64,000 nucleotides of DNA from Klebsiella pneumoniae (GCA_943330855.2 CALQJI020000015.1:1-64000); one strand, 5' to 3'. Positions 17,583 through 26,396 are shown, counted from the stretch's first letter. A program made the numbers and translations. The notes: generated by a model from the letters alone, not told the origin.

Positions 17583-18860
17583 TCACCCCACCGACGGCGC
17601 GACCAACCGCCCCGCCTTCACCACGCCGCCTTGCAACACGGCGAGGATGTTCCGGCGGTCTTCGAGGAGCGTGATGTCCTTCAACACGTCGCCGTCCACG
17701 AGCAGCACGTCGGCGAGCTTGCCCGGTTCGAGGGTTCCGAGGTCGTGCGCGCGGCCCATGATTTCCGCGCCGGTCTTCGTGGCGCACTTGAGCGTTTCGA
17801 GCGGGCTGAAGCCGACGTAGTTCACGAAGAAGGACAACTCCTTGGCGTAGTCGCCGTGCGGGTTCCAGCCGAAGCCGTAGTCGCCGCCCATGCCGATGCG
17901 CCCGCCGGCCTTGAGGATTTTGCGATAGCTCGCCGCGCCGCCTTCGAGCGTTTCCTGATGGCCGTCAATCACGCGCTGCGACAGGCCGAACTCCTTCCCA
18001 CGCACGATGCTCGCTTGCTCGAAGTAAAGCCCCGGCACCACGGGCACGTCGCGCTTCAGCAGCAGCTCTAGCCCCTCGTCATCAATGAACGTCGCGTGTT
18101 CCACCGAGTCGTAGCCGGCGCGCAACGCGTTCTTGATGCCTTCGGTCGCGCGGCAGTGGCCGGTGACCTTGAGCTTGTGGTTGTGCGCGGTCTGCACCAC
18201 GGCGTGCATCTCCTCGAAGGTCATGCAGAGCGTGTGGTGGTCGTTCTGGTCGGGCCACGCGGCGTCGCCGGTGGGGTAAGTCTTCACCCACTCGACGCCG
18301 TCCTTCACGAGCGAGCGCACGGCCTTGCGCGCGTCCTCCACGCCGTTGATGCAGAAGACCAGGCCGTCCATGCCAATCTTGCGGAAGTCAGGATTCCAAT
18401 CCATCAGGCCGCCCGCGCTGCAAATCTCGCGCCCGCTCGCGACGAGGCGCGGGCCGGGGATGAGGTCTTCCTCGATGGCTTTCTTCAGCCACACATCGCA
18501 GTTGAAGAGGCAGCCGCCGGAGCGCGCGGCGGTGTAGCCGCATTCGAGGACGGTCTTGCAGTTCACCGAGGCGAGGAGGGAGACGTATTCGACGGGGAAT
18601 TTGATGTCGAGGTCCTCGAGCTTCTCGATGTTGAAATAGGTCGCGTGGTAATGCGCCTCGACGAGGCCAGGCAGGATGGTGCCGCCGCGCGCGTCAATGC
18701 GCCGCGCGTCCGGCGGCACGGCGGGCGCGTTGGCTGCGGGTCCGGCGTAGGTGATGCGACCGTCAGTGATTACCAGCGCGGCGTCGGGCACGGGCGGGGA
18801 GCCGGTGCCGTCGAAGAGTTGGCCGTGGGAGATGAGGGTGGTGCCGGGGGCGGTTTTCAT
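17583..18860 (-). CDS. Amidohydrolase family protein
   Basis: A 425-residue metal-dependent amidohydrolase of the imidazolonepropionase-like group. The first metal motif HYH is at 70-72 (LVEAHYHATY). A candidate bridging lysine is in EWVKTYP. Histidines appear in VTGHCRAT and SVEHATF, and the catalytic Asp is in GGDYGFG. The C-terminal strand region GTLEPGKLADVLLVDGD is typical. There is no signal peptide, so it should be cytoplasmic. The substrate is unknown. Related enzymes act on cyclic amides and dipeptides. Confidence 0.88.
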   Translation of the reverse strand: MKTAPGTTLISHGQLFDGTGSPPVPDAALVITDGRITYAGPAANAPAVPPDARRIDARGGTILPGLVEAHYHATYFNIEKLEDLDIKFPVEYVSLLASVNCKTVLECGYTAARSGGCLFNCDVWLKKAIEEDLIPGPRLVASGREICSAGGLMDWNPDFRKIGMDGLVFCINGVEDARKAVRSLVKDGVEWVKTYPTGDAAWPDQNDHHTLCMTFEEMHAVVQTAHNHKLKVTGHCRATEGIKNALRAGYDSVEHATFIDDEGLELLLKRDVPVVPGLYFEQASIVRGKEFGLSQRVIDGHQETLEGGAASYRKILKAGGRIGMGGDYGFGWNPHGDYAKELSFFVNYVGFSPLETLKCATKTGAEIMGRAHDLGTLEPGKLADVLLVDGDVLKDITLLEDRRNILAVLQGGVVKAGRLVAPSVG

Positions 18861-18875
18861 GGGAGGGGAGGGAAA

Positions 18876-18932
18876 AGTGATTAGTAATTAGCGCTTAGTC
18901 GGCGGGCGTAGGTTCCACTAATTACTAATTAC
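18876..18932. repeat. AT-rich inverted repeat between genes
   Basis: Arms of 16 bp (AGTGATTAGTAATTAG and the complement of AGTAATTAGTAATTAG, 15 of 16 matching) flank a 25-bp GC-rich loop. It lies between the start of the amidohydrolase gene and the stop of the SGNH gene. The low GC content stands out against the surroundings. Confidence 0.7.
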
Positions 18933-18945
18933 TCTCGGGCTTCGG

Positions 18946-19929
18946 CTATTTCGTCTTCGCCACTTCAGCGATTTGCTTCTCCAACTCCGCCCACTTCGCC
19001 TGCGCCTCGGCCACGGGCACGCCCTTTTTCATGCCGGGTCGCAGGTGGCCGCATTCGTTGAGCCACGCGTCCTTCATGAGGCCTTGCCGTTGCGCAATGA
19101 GCTTGAGCAACTCCGCGCCGCGAGGGTGGATGGACGCGATGAAAGCCACGCCGTCCTTCGCCTCGGCGAGCTTCTCGGCGGGCGCATCGAACGCGCGGAG
19201 CACCTCGCGCGCGATGAGCCAGTGGCCGATGGGGTTGATGTGAACGCCGTCGCCCGCGAGCTTGTAGGCCGGGTCGCGCTCGCGCTCGGCGGCGATGAAC
19301 TTCGCCATCGGGAAATGCGCGTCCACCACCACCCAACCCTGCGCGCGCTGGCTCACGAGCCATTCGGAGTAGCGGTCGAGCACGGTGTTGTAGCCCTCGA
19401 AGGGCTGCTTGTATTCGGCGAGGCCGGCGGGCAGCAGCCGCGCCTTGATGGGCACGGGGTCGAAGACCGGCGGGGTGATGTGAATGACCTTCGCGCCGAT
19501 GGCTGCGGCCTTTTTGCGGAGCAGCTCCATGCCCTCGCGATACTTGGCGAAGCGCTCGTCACTGAGCGGGTAATACATCCCGCAGTTCATCCCGTAGCAC
19601 GCGACGATGAGGTCGGGCTTGGCCTTGGCGAGCACGCGATTGAGCCGTTCGTGGACGGTGGGGCGCGGGAACTGCCCGCCCGCGTGGCCCGGCTCGCTGA
19701 GGCCGCTGACGGTCTCGCTTGGAAGACCGATGTTGATGAACTCGATGGCGCGGCCGGGGTGCTCGACGCGGAAGGCTGCCTCCAAAATGTCCACATAACC
19801 GCCCGCGTAAGTGATGCTGTCGCCGAGAAAGACGACGCGCTTCACGCCGTCGAGGAGCGGCTTGTCAGCGGCGGAGGTGGTGGTGAAGGCGGCGAGGAAC
19901 AGCGCGGCGAGGAATGGCAGTGGCTTCAT
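18946..19929 (-). CDS. Secreted SGNH/GDSL hydrolase
   Basis: A 327-residue secreted esterase-like protein. The signal peptide is MKPLPFLAALFLAAFTTTSA. SGNH block I is VVFLGDSITYAGGY (Ser38), the Gly of block II is in FINIGLPSETVSG, block III is YGMNCGMY (Asn), and block V is DGVHINPIGHW (Asp and His). It probably removes acyl or acetyl groups from polysaccharide or another extracellular substrate. The region in front of its start holds a 20-bp palindrome. Confidence 0.9.
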   Translation of the reverse strand: MKPLPFLAALFLAAFTTTSAADKPLLDGVKRVVFLGDSITYAGGYVDILEAAFRVEHPGRAIEFINIGLPSETVSGLSEPGHAGGQFPRPTVHERLNRVLAKAKPDLIVACYGMNCGMYYPLSDERFAKYREGMELLRKKAAAIGAKVIHITPPVFDPVPIKARLLPAGLAEYKQPFEGYNTVLDRYSEWLVSQRAQGWVVVDAHFPMAKFIAAERERDPAYKLAGDGVHINPIGHWLIAREVLRAFDAPAEKLAEAKDGVAFIASIHPRGAELLKLIAQRQGLMKDAWLNECGHLRPGMKKGVPVAEAQAKWAELEKQIAEVAKTK

Positions 19930-20049
19930 GGTGAATCAGTGGCGCGAGCGTAAGCGGATGGCTCGGCTGGCGGCAAGTGCGCGTCGCAGAGTTGGCCAAC
20001 TCGCATGTGCACCCAGCTTCAGCCGGTTGAACCCGCCGTCGCCGAGTGA

Positions 20050-20069
20050 AAAACTGTTTAAACAGTTTT
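20050..20069. promoter_or_regulatory. Perfect 20-bp palindrome, candidate operator
   Basis: The sequence AAAACTGTTTAAACAGTTTT is a perfect 20-bp palindrome in otherwise GC-rich DNA, 121 bp upstream of the SGNH hydrolase start and 81 bp beyond the stop of the upstream metallopeptidase gene. It has the form of a site for a dimeric regulator. I cannot name the protein. Confidence 0.5.
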
Positions 20070-20150
20070 CCACTGCGCCACGTAGAACGCCCGGCCAAAG
20101 CTGGGTGCTGATGAGAGCTCGCTTTTTCCACAGCAGCCTTCGCGCACCCA

Positions 20151-20894
20151 CTACCGCAGCACCCCCCCCTGCGCCTTCAGCCAGCGCTCCGCTTCCTCCC
20201 AGCGCGGGAACGCCTCCGCCACGTGCCGCCAGTAGCGCGCCGAGTGGTTCATCTCGCGCCGGTGCATCAGCTCGTGGACGCAGATGTAGTCCCGCACCAA
20301 CTCTGGCGTCTGCACCAGCCGCCAGTTCAGCGAGATGGTCCCGGCCCGCGAGCAACTGCCCCAGCGCGACCGCTGGCTGCGCACCGTGACGCGTTGGACG
20401 GTGACGGCGAGCGACGCGGCGAGTTCGAGTAGGCGCGGTGGAAGCTCCTTCGCCGCGAGCCGCCAGAGATGCCGCTCGACGGCAGGGCGGAGGTTCGCAG
20501 CGGTGTCGCGGAGCAAGACGACTTGGTCGGCGAACAGCACCAAGCAGCCACTCGCGTGCGGCTCCAGTTCCAACGCGACGCGCTCGCCGCGAAAGAGGAT
20601 TTCTGTCCCGTGCTGCCACTCGGTTGCGCGATGCGTGCGCGGCGGCTTCGCGAGCTGCTGCTCCAGCCAAGCCGTCTGCCGCTGGGCGAACGCGAGGGCC
20701 TCCGCGCGGTTGCCGGAGCGGGGCACCGTGACGCGCGCCACCCGCTCGGGCGTGAGCCGCAGGATGTAGCGCCGGGCCTTGGGATTGCGCACGAACTCCA
20801 CCGGCAGCTCCGTCCCGCCTACGCGCAACGCCGCCGCCGGCGGCGCGGCCGGGCGCACGCGGTTGAGGAGGCGGGTGAACAAGTCGAGTTGCAC
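20151..20894 (-). CDS. YgjP-like (WLM/M48-type) zinc metallopeptidase
   Basis: A 247-residue protein from the GTG at 20894. The zinc motif HELMH at 207-211 is followed by NHSARYWRHV, the pattern of the YgjP/DUF45 family of predicted metal-dependent hydrolases. RSQRSRWGSCS just before it is also typical. An ATG at 21029 in the same frame would add 45 residues, but that stretch runs through a GTAG-type inverted repeat and looks non-coding, so I prefer the GTG. A cytoplasmic peptidase role is likely. The substrate is unknown. Confidence 0.85.
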   Translation of the reverse strand: MQLDLFTRLLNRVRPAAPPAAALRVGGTELPVEFVRNPKARRYILRLTPERVARVTVPRSGNRAEALAFAQRQTAWLEQQLAKPPRTHRATEWQHGTEILFRGERVALELEPHASGCLVLFADQVVLLRDTAANLRPAVERHLWRLAAKELPPRLLELAASLAVTVQRVTVRSQRSRWGSCSRAGTISLNWRLVQTPELVRDYICVHELMHRREMNHSARYWRHVAEAFPRWEEAERWLKAQGGVLR

Positions 20895-20942
20895 GGCGGG
20901 GAGCGTTCGCAGACCGCGAGCCGGAGGCGAGCCGAAAGCGCA

Positions 20943-21085
20943 CCCGGTAGGGTGAGACTTCGTCGACCCCCATCTTGAGCGCAGCGAGCGGAGCGTAGCG
21001 AGCATCTCGGGCAGCACCACACCAGCCAAAAACTTCGTTTCACTCGCGCCTCCGACGTCGGCAAAGGGAGGCTCGCCCTACCGGG
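20943..21085. repeat. Second GTAG/CTAC-bounded palindromic element
   Basis: An element of about 140 bp bounded by CCCGGTAGGGTGAG on the left and the near-perfect complement CTCGCCCTACCGGG on the right (13 of 14 bp). GTAG and CTAC lie near the two ends, as in REP/BIME pairs. It overlaps the doubtful N-terminal extension of the metallopeptidase gene, and the rest of the 20895-21102 interval holds no gene that I can support. Confidence 0.65.
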
Positions 21086-21102
21086 ATGCCGCCGCGCTGC
21101 CG

Positions 21103-21570
21103 TCAGCCGCCCGACGGTTTCAAAAACTTCCGAGCGAGCGCGATAACGTCCTCGCAGACCGCCCCGCCCTTCCGCTGGAAGTGCTGCGCGTGCGTGGCCA
21201 CGAAGGCTTGTTCCTCCGCGTTCAGCGGCTTCGCACTGAGCACCACCACCGGCACGGCCTGTCGCTCAGGCCGACGCCGCAGTTGAGTGAGGAACTTAAA
21301 GCCGTCCATCTCCAGCATCATCAGGTCTAGCACAATGAGCGCAGGTAACCCCGACTCCATCAACGCCAGCGCCTTGGCCCCGCTCTCGGCTTCCAGCACC
21401 TTGAACCCCTCGTGCTCCAACGCGCGCCGGAGAATTTGCCGGATGACGGGGTTGTCATCCACGACCAGGACAGCCCCGGCAAGCACGGGCGCGGACGTGG
21501 TGTTTGCTTTGAATTTCACCCCGGCGAAACGCTCGGGCGGTGCGTTGGATTCGTTGTGGTCCGTGCTCAT
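21103..21570 (-). CDS. Single-domain response regulator (CheY-like)
   Basis: A 155-residue protein from the ATG at 21570 with a short N-terminal tail and one receiver domain (about 33-150). It has the acidic pair in VVDDN (38-39), phospho-acceptor Asp82 in VLDLMMLEMDG, Ser112 and the conserved Lys134. There is no output domain, so it should act by protein contact or as a phosphate shuttle. No kinase gene is adjacent. A two-gene phosphorelay lies 9 kb away. The frame stays open far upstream but only as antisense to the next gene. Confidence 0.88.
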   Translation of the reverse strand: MSTDHNESNAPPERFAGVKFKANTTSAPVLAGAVLVVDDNPVIRQILRRALEHEGFKVLEAESGAKALALMESGLPALIVLDLMMLEMDGFKFLTQLRRRPERQAVPVVVLSAKPLNAEEQAFVATHAQHFQRKGGAVCEDVIALARKFLKPSGG

Positions 21571-21679
21571 CTTCAGAAACTCCCGACCGCTGAACCGGAG
21601 CAAACTCGCCGCGAACACACGTCGCGGTCCGGGATATTGCTCACTCGCCAAGGGCCGTGCGCTCTGCGATACACCACCC

Positions 21680-23767
21680 ATGAAGCTGCTGTCCATCTCA
21701 CTGACACTTGCGCTGACTTTCGCTCTCTGCGAAGCGGCGGACAAGAAAGCCACCGACGCCAAAGCCCCCGCGAAGAAAGCCCCGCCGGCGAATCTCCAGC
21801 CCAACCCCAGGAAGCTCAACCCGCCGCCCGGCGTGGTCGTGCCCGCCGACGTGAAGGCTGAACTCACCGCCGGAGCCGCCGCGCTGGGGAAGGAGATTGA
21901 GGCCTTGCGCGAATCACTGAAGGCCAAGCCCGCGCTGCTCGCCCTCCTGCCCGACGTGCAGATTTACCACAACGCCGTCCGCTACGCGCTCGAGGACGAC
22001 ATCTTCACCAGCACGAACCAGTTTAACTCCGCCCGCGCGCTGCTCAAGGTCGGCTCCGAGCGCGCGAAGCAGCTCGCCGCCGGCAACGCGCCTTGGAATA
22101 CGAAGGCCGGCCTGCTCGCGCTCAAGAAGGAACTCGAAGGCAAAGCCAAGGCGCCGGCCACGCTCACGCACATCCCCGTCGTGCGCGGCTACGTGTCGAA
22201 GATTGACGGCTCGGTGCAGCCTTACGGACTGAAGGTGCCGGTGACTTACCTGACCGGCGATGACAAGCCGCGCCGCCTCGACTTCTGGCTGCACGGGCGC
22301 GGCGACACGCTCAACGAGATTGCCTTCGTCGAAGGCCAGTCGCGCGCGGGCGGCACGTTCCTGCCCGAGGACGCGTTCGTGCTGGACCCTTACGGCCGCT
22401 TCATGAACGCCTTCAAGTTCGCGGGCGAGACGGACGTGTGGGAAGGCCTCGACCACGCGGCGAAGCACTACCCGATTGACCGCAACAAGCTCGCCATGCG
22501 CGGCTTCTCGATGGGCGGCGCGGGCGCGTGGCATCTTGGCGCGCATCACCCGGACAAGTTCGCTTCCGTCAATCCCGGCGCGGGTTTCGTGGACGTGAAG
22601 CACTACCAGAAGCTCGGCGACAAGCTCGCCACCATCCCGTGGTGGGAGCAGAAGCTCTGGAACCTCTACGACCCGCTCGCGTGCCCCATCAACCTCGCCA
22701 ACTCGACACTTGTGGCCTACAGCGGCGAGGACGACGCGCAAAAAGCCGCCGCCGACCTCATGGAAGCCGCGCTGCTCAAAGACGGCGTGAAGATGACCCA
22801 CATCATCGGCCCCAAGACCGGCCACTCCTACGAGAAGGATGCGAAGGTGGTCGTGGCCAAGCTCGTGGACGAGGCGACGAACAAGGGCATCAACCACCAG
22901 CCGAAGAAGGTCACGCTGGTGACGCACTCACTGAAGTTTAACAAGGCGCACTGGGTGACGATTGATGCGCTGGAGAAGCATTGGGATGAAGCGCGAGTGG
23001 AGGCCGAAGCAACGGTGAGTGGCGCAAGTATCAAGACCAAAGGTGTCTCCGCCCTCACGGCGCACTTGATAACAACCAAGGCCAAAACCATGGCCTCCGT
23101 GACGATTGACGGCGAGCGCCTCGCGACTTCGTCTATCGCCTCGCTCGTGAAGGTGGACGGCAAGTGGCGTGTGCAATCGGAAATCGGAAATCGGAAATCA
23201 GAAATCGCCAAGCGCCCCCACCTCCAAGGCCCCATTGACGACGCCTTCATGGACTCGTTCGTGATGGTGCGGCCCACCGGCCAGCCGTTGAACGCCGCCG
23301 TCGGGCAGTGGGCGAAGACCGAGCTGGCGGAGGCCGCGTTCCACTGGCGGCGCTACTTCCGCGGCGAGCCGCGCGTGAAGGACGACTCCGCCATCACCGA
23401 TGACGACATCAAGAACAGCAACCTCGTCCTCTGGGGCGACCCGTCGTCGAACAAGCTCCTCGCCCGCATCGCCGACAAGTTGCCCATCCAATGGAACGGC
23501 AAGGAAATCAAAGTCGACGGCAAGACCTACGACGCCACCAAGCACGCGCCCGCGTTCATCTTCCCGAACCCGCTGAACCCGGCGCGCTACGTGGTCATCA
23601 ACTCCGGCTTTACCTTCCCGCAATATGCCGGCGCCTCGAACTCGCAGCAAACCCCCAAGCTCCCCGACTGGGCCATCCTCGACCTCAGCGTCCCGCTGGC
23701 CGACCGCGTCTTGGGCAAAGGCGTCGTCGCCGCCGACTTCTTCGGCGAGAAGTGGGAAGTGAAGTGA
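21680..23767 (+). CDS. Secreted alpha/beta hydrolase (S9 prolyl-oligopeptidase-like)
   Basis: A 695-residue secreted protein. The signal peptide is MKLLSISLTLALTFALCEAA, followed by a Lys/Ala/Pro linker. The hydrolase core has FWLHGRGD (oxyanion region), the nucleophile elbow GFSMGGAGAWHL (Ser277), and a candidate acid/base pair with TGHSYEKD near residue 390. The C-terminal ~250 residues form a separate domain. A 7-bp tandem repeat inserts SEIGNRKSEI into the protein in frame. A peptidase or esterase role is likely. The next gene starts in the stop codon of this one (GTGA), so the two are coupled. Confidence 0.85.
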   Translation: MKLLSISLTLALTFALCEAADKKATDAKAPAKKAPPANLQPNPRKLNPPPGVVVPADVKAELTAGAAALGKEIEALRESLKAKPALLALLPDVQIYHNAVRYALEDDIFTSTNQFNSARALLKVGSERAKQLAAGNAPWNTKAGLLALKKELEGKAKAPATLTHIPVVRGYVSKIDGSVQPYGLKVPVTYLTGDDKPRRLDFWLHGRGDTLNEIAFVEGQSRAGGTFLPEDAFVLDPYGRFMNAFKFAGETDVWEGLDHAAKHYPIDRNKLAMRGFSMGGAGAWHLGAHHPDKFASVNPGAGFVDVKHYQKLGDKLATIPWWEQKLWNLYDPLACPINLANSTLVAYSGEDDAQKAAADLMEAALLKDGVKMTHIIGPKTGHSYEKDAKVVVAKLVDEATNKGINHQPKKVTLVTHSLKFNKAHWVTIDALEKHWDEARVEAEATVSGASIKTKGVSALTAHLITTKAKTMASVTIDGERLATSSIASLVKVDGKWRVQSEIGNRKSEIAKRPHLQGPIDDAFMDSFVMVRPTGQPLNAAVGQWAKTELAEAAFHWRRYFRGEPRVKDDSAITDDDIKNSNLVLWGDPSSNKLLARIADKLPIQWNGKEIKVDGKTYDATKHAPAFIFPNPLNPARYVVINSGFTFPQYAGASNSQQTPKLPDWAILDLSVPLADRVLGKGVVAADFFGEKWEVK
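23175..23202. repeat. 7-bp tandem microrepeat inside a coding region
   Basis: Four copies of a heptamer close to AATCGGA (AATCGGA, AATCGGA, AATCAGA, AATCGCC) lie in frame in the hydrolase gene and encode QSEIGNRKSEIAK. A similar heptamer array lies at 62835. Confidence 0.75.
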
Positions 23768-26178
23768 GCGGAGAATGGGGCCAGCCGGAGCGCCAACTTT
23801 GGCTATGCTTCCTCGCCGTCATTTCCACCTCACTCCCCGCCCAAAGCTTCCGCGATCCGGCTGACCAGCCGTTTCGCCGTGCGCCCATGTCCGTGGCGGC
23901 GCGCAGCGTGGTCATACCGCTCGCGACGAATATCCACCTCGCCTTCGACACCGAGACGCTCCGCACGCACACGGCTTGGCGCGGGCCGGCGCTGAACTTG
24001 CACGGCGCGCCCTACGACGGCGCGGCGGGACGCTTCCTCGCGGACTTCGCCGGCGAGTTCATCTTCACCAACCCGCCGCTCTTTCCGTGGGCCGGCGGGA
24101 AGCCCGCGCGCAACATCCTCACCGACTTCCCGTCGAAGCCGCGCTTCCTCGGCGTCAGCACGCGCGGCGGCGTCACGACGCTGATGTATGAGCTGCCGCT
24201 CGACGCCGAGGAGGTCGTGCGCGTGCATGAGTCGCCGTCGGTGCAGTGGGTGGACGGCGTGCCGGTGGTGGTCAGACGTTTCGAGCTCTCGGCGAGCTAC
24301 ATGGACCTTGAATTCACCGCGCACATGGAGCCCGGGCGCATGACGGCCATCGGCCAGAACTCCGCTGCGATGGGCATCCTGCGCGAGAAGGATTTTCTCC
24401 TCACCGCGTTCCGGGGCCGTCCGCTGCTGGGCTGGAAACCCGCGACAGCGCAGGCGGATTACGTCATCGAGCTGCACCGCGAGAAGAACGGCGAGAGCGA
24501 AGTCATCCCGCGGCACGTCACCGGCGACGAGACGCACGCGGTCGTTCACATCCCGTCGCATCGCGGGGAAATCTCGTTTGAAGTCCTGTCCGTCGTGTGC
24601 GCGGACAAGGCGGAGGCGGAGCGGTTGTTGCCGAAGCTCATCCCCGCGCGCGTCGCTCCGCCCGAGCTGATGCGCGTCTCGGAGCCGCCCGCCGCCGCCC
24701 CGACGAACCGGCTCGTGCTCTTCGCCGGGTCCACAAACGCGCCTTCGCCTGTTGTCACCAACGCCGGCTTCCGCATCGAGTCGCTGCCGCTTCCCCGTAG
24801 CCGCCGAGGTCAGGAGGCGGAGGGCAACGAACGCCAAAGGAATCCGCCTCCTCACCTCGGCGGCTACGGCGACTCCGTCACCGGCCTCGACTTCCTGCCC
24901 AGCGGCGACCTCGTGCTCTGCACCGCGCTGGGCGAGGTCTTCATCGTGTCGCAACTAGCGAGCCCGACGAACGCGCCGGTGTGGCGGCGCTTTGCGCGCG
25001 GCCTGATGGAGCCGGGCGGGCTGCGGGTCTTCAGCGGCGAAATCTTCACCGCGCAGAAGTGCGAGCTGACGCGCCTGCGCGACACGGACGGCGACGGCGA
25101 GGCGGACCTCTTCGAGTGCGTGAGCCAGGCGTGGGGCTTCAATGGCAACGGGCGACAGTTCGCCGTCGGCCCGGTCGCGGACAAGGAAGGCAAGTTTCAC
25201 GTCCTCCTCGACGGGCGCGGCAGCCGGTGGGAAGTGCCGTTCCGTGGTTGGGACGCGCGGTTCAGCCGGGCGGGAAAGGACTTCGAGGGCTGGGCCAGCG
25301 GCTTCCGGTCGCCCGGCGGCAGCGGGACCTTCGGCGGTGAGGTTTTTGTGACTGACAACGCGGGGCCGTGGGTGCCTGCGGCCAAGTTGATTCACGTGCA
25401 GGAATCCAAGTTCCAAGGCCACCCTTCCACGCAGCCCGCGCCGCAGGACCAGTTCAAGGAGCCGAAGGAATTCGCGCCACCCGCCGTGTGGTTTCCGGCG
25501 CGGCTGGCGAAGCAAGTGGCGGGCTTCGCGACGGTGCCCGAGAGCTGGAGCGCGTTCGCCGGGCAAGTGCTCGTGGCCGATGGTGAAGGTCGCTTGTTGC
25601 GCGTGCAGTTGGAACAGGTGAACGGCGAGTGGCAGGGCGCGGTGTGGCCCTTCCTGGAAGTAGCCGCCGAGGTGAGGAGGCTGACGGCAGCGACTCCACC
25701 AAGCGCTCCCATTCCGCCCGCTCACCTCGGCGGCTACACCCGCCTCGCGTTTGCGACGGACGGCGAACTCTTCGTGGGCGGAGCTGCTGGCCCGAGTCGC
25801 ATTCGGCCCATCGGTCCCATCGCATTCGAGGTGAAGTCGGTGACGGCATTGGCGGACGGCTTCGAGCTGACCTTCACGCAGCCGGTGGACGCAGCGAGCG
25901 CGGCGAAGGCGGCGAGTTACGAAGTCGCGCAGTTCAACTACCGCCACGAAGTCGGCCCCGGCGCGGAACACGACTTCGACGGGCCGGTGAACAAGGCATC
26001 GGCGCTGAAGGTATCCGCCGTGAGCATTGCCGCCGATGGCCTGAGCGCGCGGCTCAAGGTGCCCGGCCTGCGCGCGGGCTTCGTCACGAGCGTCAGCGCC
26101 GCTGGCGTGCGCAGCGCGACCGCGCAACCGCTGCGCCACGGCACGTTCTTCTACACGCTAAACCAGTTGCCGAAGTGA
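23764..26178 (+). CDS. Large secreted protein, DUF6797/beta-propeller-like
   Basis: An 804-residue protein from the GTG at 23764, which overlaps the stop of the upstream gene and gives a signal-like start (RQLWLCFLAVISTSLPAQS). Residues about 40-340 resemble the DUF6797-type N-terminal region of large Planctomycete/Verrucomicrobial secreted proteins (tentative). Residues about 370-720 look like a propeller, with DTDGDGEADLFE as a calcium-loop motif and a final fibronectin-like stretch. Two REP-like palindromes are embedded in frame (24797-24867 and 25660-25737) and add LGGY-containing peptides. No haem motif CxxCH is seen. Confidence 0.75.
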   Translation: MSGEWGQPERQLWLCFLAVISTSLPAQSFRDPADQPFRRAPMSVAARSVVIPLATNIHLAFDTETLRTHTAWRGPALNLHGAPYDGAAGRFLADFAGEFIFTNPPLFPWAGGKPARNILTDFPSKPRFLGVSTRGGVTTLMYELPLDAEEVVRVHESPSVQWVDGVPVVVRRFELSASYMDLEFTAHMEPGRMTAIGQNSAAMGILREKDFLLTAFRGRPLLGWKPATAQADYVIELHREKNGESEVIPRHVTGDETHAVVHIPSHRGEISFEVLSVVCADKAEAERLLPKLIPARVAPPELMRVSEPPAAAPTNRLVLFAGSTNAPSPVVTNAGFRIESLPLPRSRRGQEAEGNERQRNPPPHLGGYGDSVTGLDFLPSGDLVLCTALGEVFIVSQLASPTNAPVWRRFARGLMEPGGLRVFSGEIFTAQKCELTRLRDTDGDGEADLFECVSQAWGFNGNGRQFAVGPVADKEGKFHVLLDGRGSRWEVPFRGWDARFSRAGKDFEGWASGFRSPGGSGTFGGEVFVTDNAGPWVPAAKLIHVQESKFQGHPSTQPAPQDQFKEPKEFAPPAVWFPARLAKQVAGFATVPESWSAFAGQVLVADGEGRLLRVQLEQVNGEWQGAVWPFLEVAAEVRRLTAATPPSAPIPPAHLGGYTRLAFATDGELFVGGAAGPSRIRPIGPIAFEVKSVTALADGFELTFTQPVDAASAAKAASYEVAQFNYRHEVGPGAEHDFDGPVNKASALKVSAVSIAADGLSARLKVPGLRAGFVTSVSAAGVRSATAQPLRHGTFFYTLNQLPK
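24797..24867. repeat. REP-like palindromic pair inside a gene
   Basis: Two head-to-head units, each GTAG followed by CCGCC, ten bases and GGCGG, form a 71-bp palindrome ending in CTAC. It lies in frame in the large secreted-protein gene, where it encodes SRRGQEAE on the left and PPHLGGY on the right. Confidence 0.9.
25660..25737. repeat. REP-like palindromic pair inside a gene
   Basis: A 78-bp copy of the same GTAG...CTAC palindrome, in the same gene as the copy at 24797. It is translated in a different left-hand frame (EVAAEVRR) and again ends as HLGGY. The second stem half of the left unit is GGCTG instead of GGCGG. Confidence 0.88.
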
Positions 26179-26198
26179 GTTTCGACCGGCGGAACTCG

Positions 26199-26334
26199 AA
26201 CCACAGAGACACAGAGGACACAGAGGGGAGCGGCATGCTGGGTGCAAACGCACACAGACCGAACATCCACGGGCTCCGGATTTCCTTCGGCCTTCAGAGG
26301 CGTCTCTCTCTGTGTCCTCTGTGTCTCTGTGGTT
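26199..26334. repeat. MITE-like element with perfect 27-bp inverted ends
   Basis: The left arm at 26199-26225 (beginning AACCACAGAGACACAGAGGA) and the right arm at 26308-26334 are perfect complements over 27 bp, with an 82-bp centre. It fills the gap between two genes. No reading frame for a transposase is present, so it would be non-autonomous. Confidence 0.85.
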
Positions 26335-26396
26335 ATCTGCCCAAGGCCCGCACTTGCCCGTTGTCACCGGCGGCGGCTTCGCTACCCTTCCGCGAC

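Noticed and set aside
20895..21029. N-terminal extension of the metallopeptidase to the ATG at 21029
   Set aside because: The extension runs through a GTAG-type inverted repeat and has no similarity to the family. The GTG at 20894 gives a normal N-terminus.
26199..26334. Rho-independent terminator
   Set aside because: The arms are 82 bp apart and are not followed by a T run. An element with inverted ends fits better.
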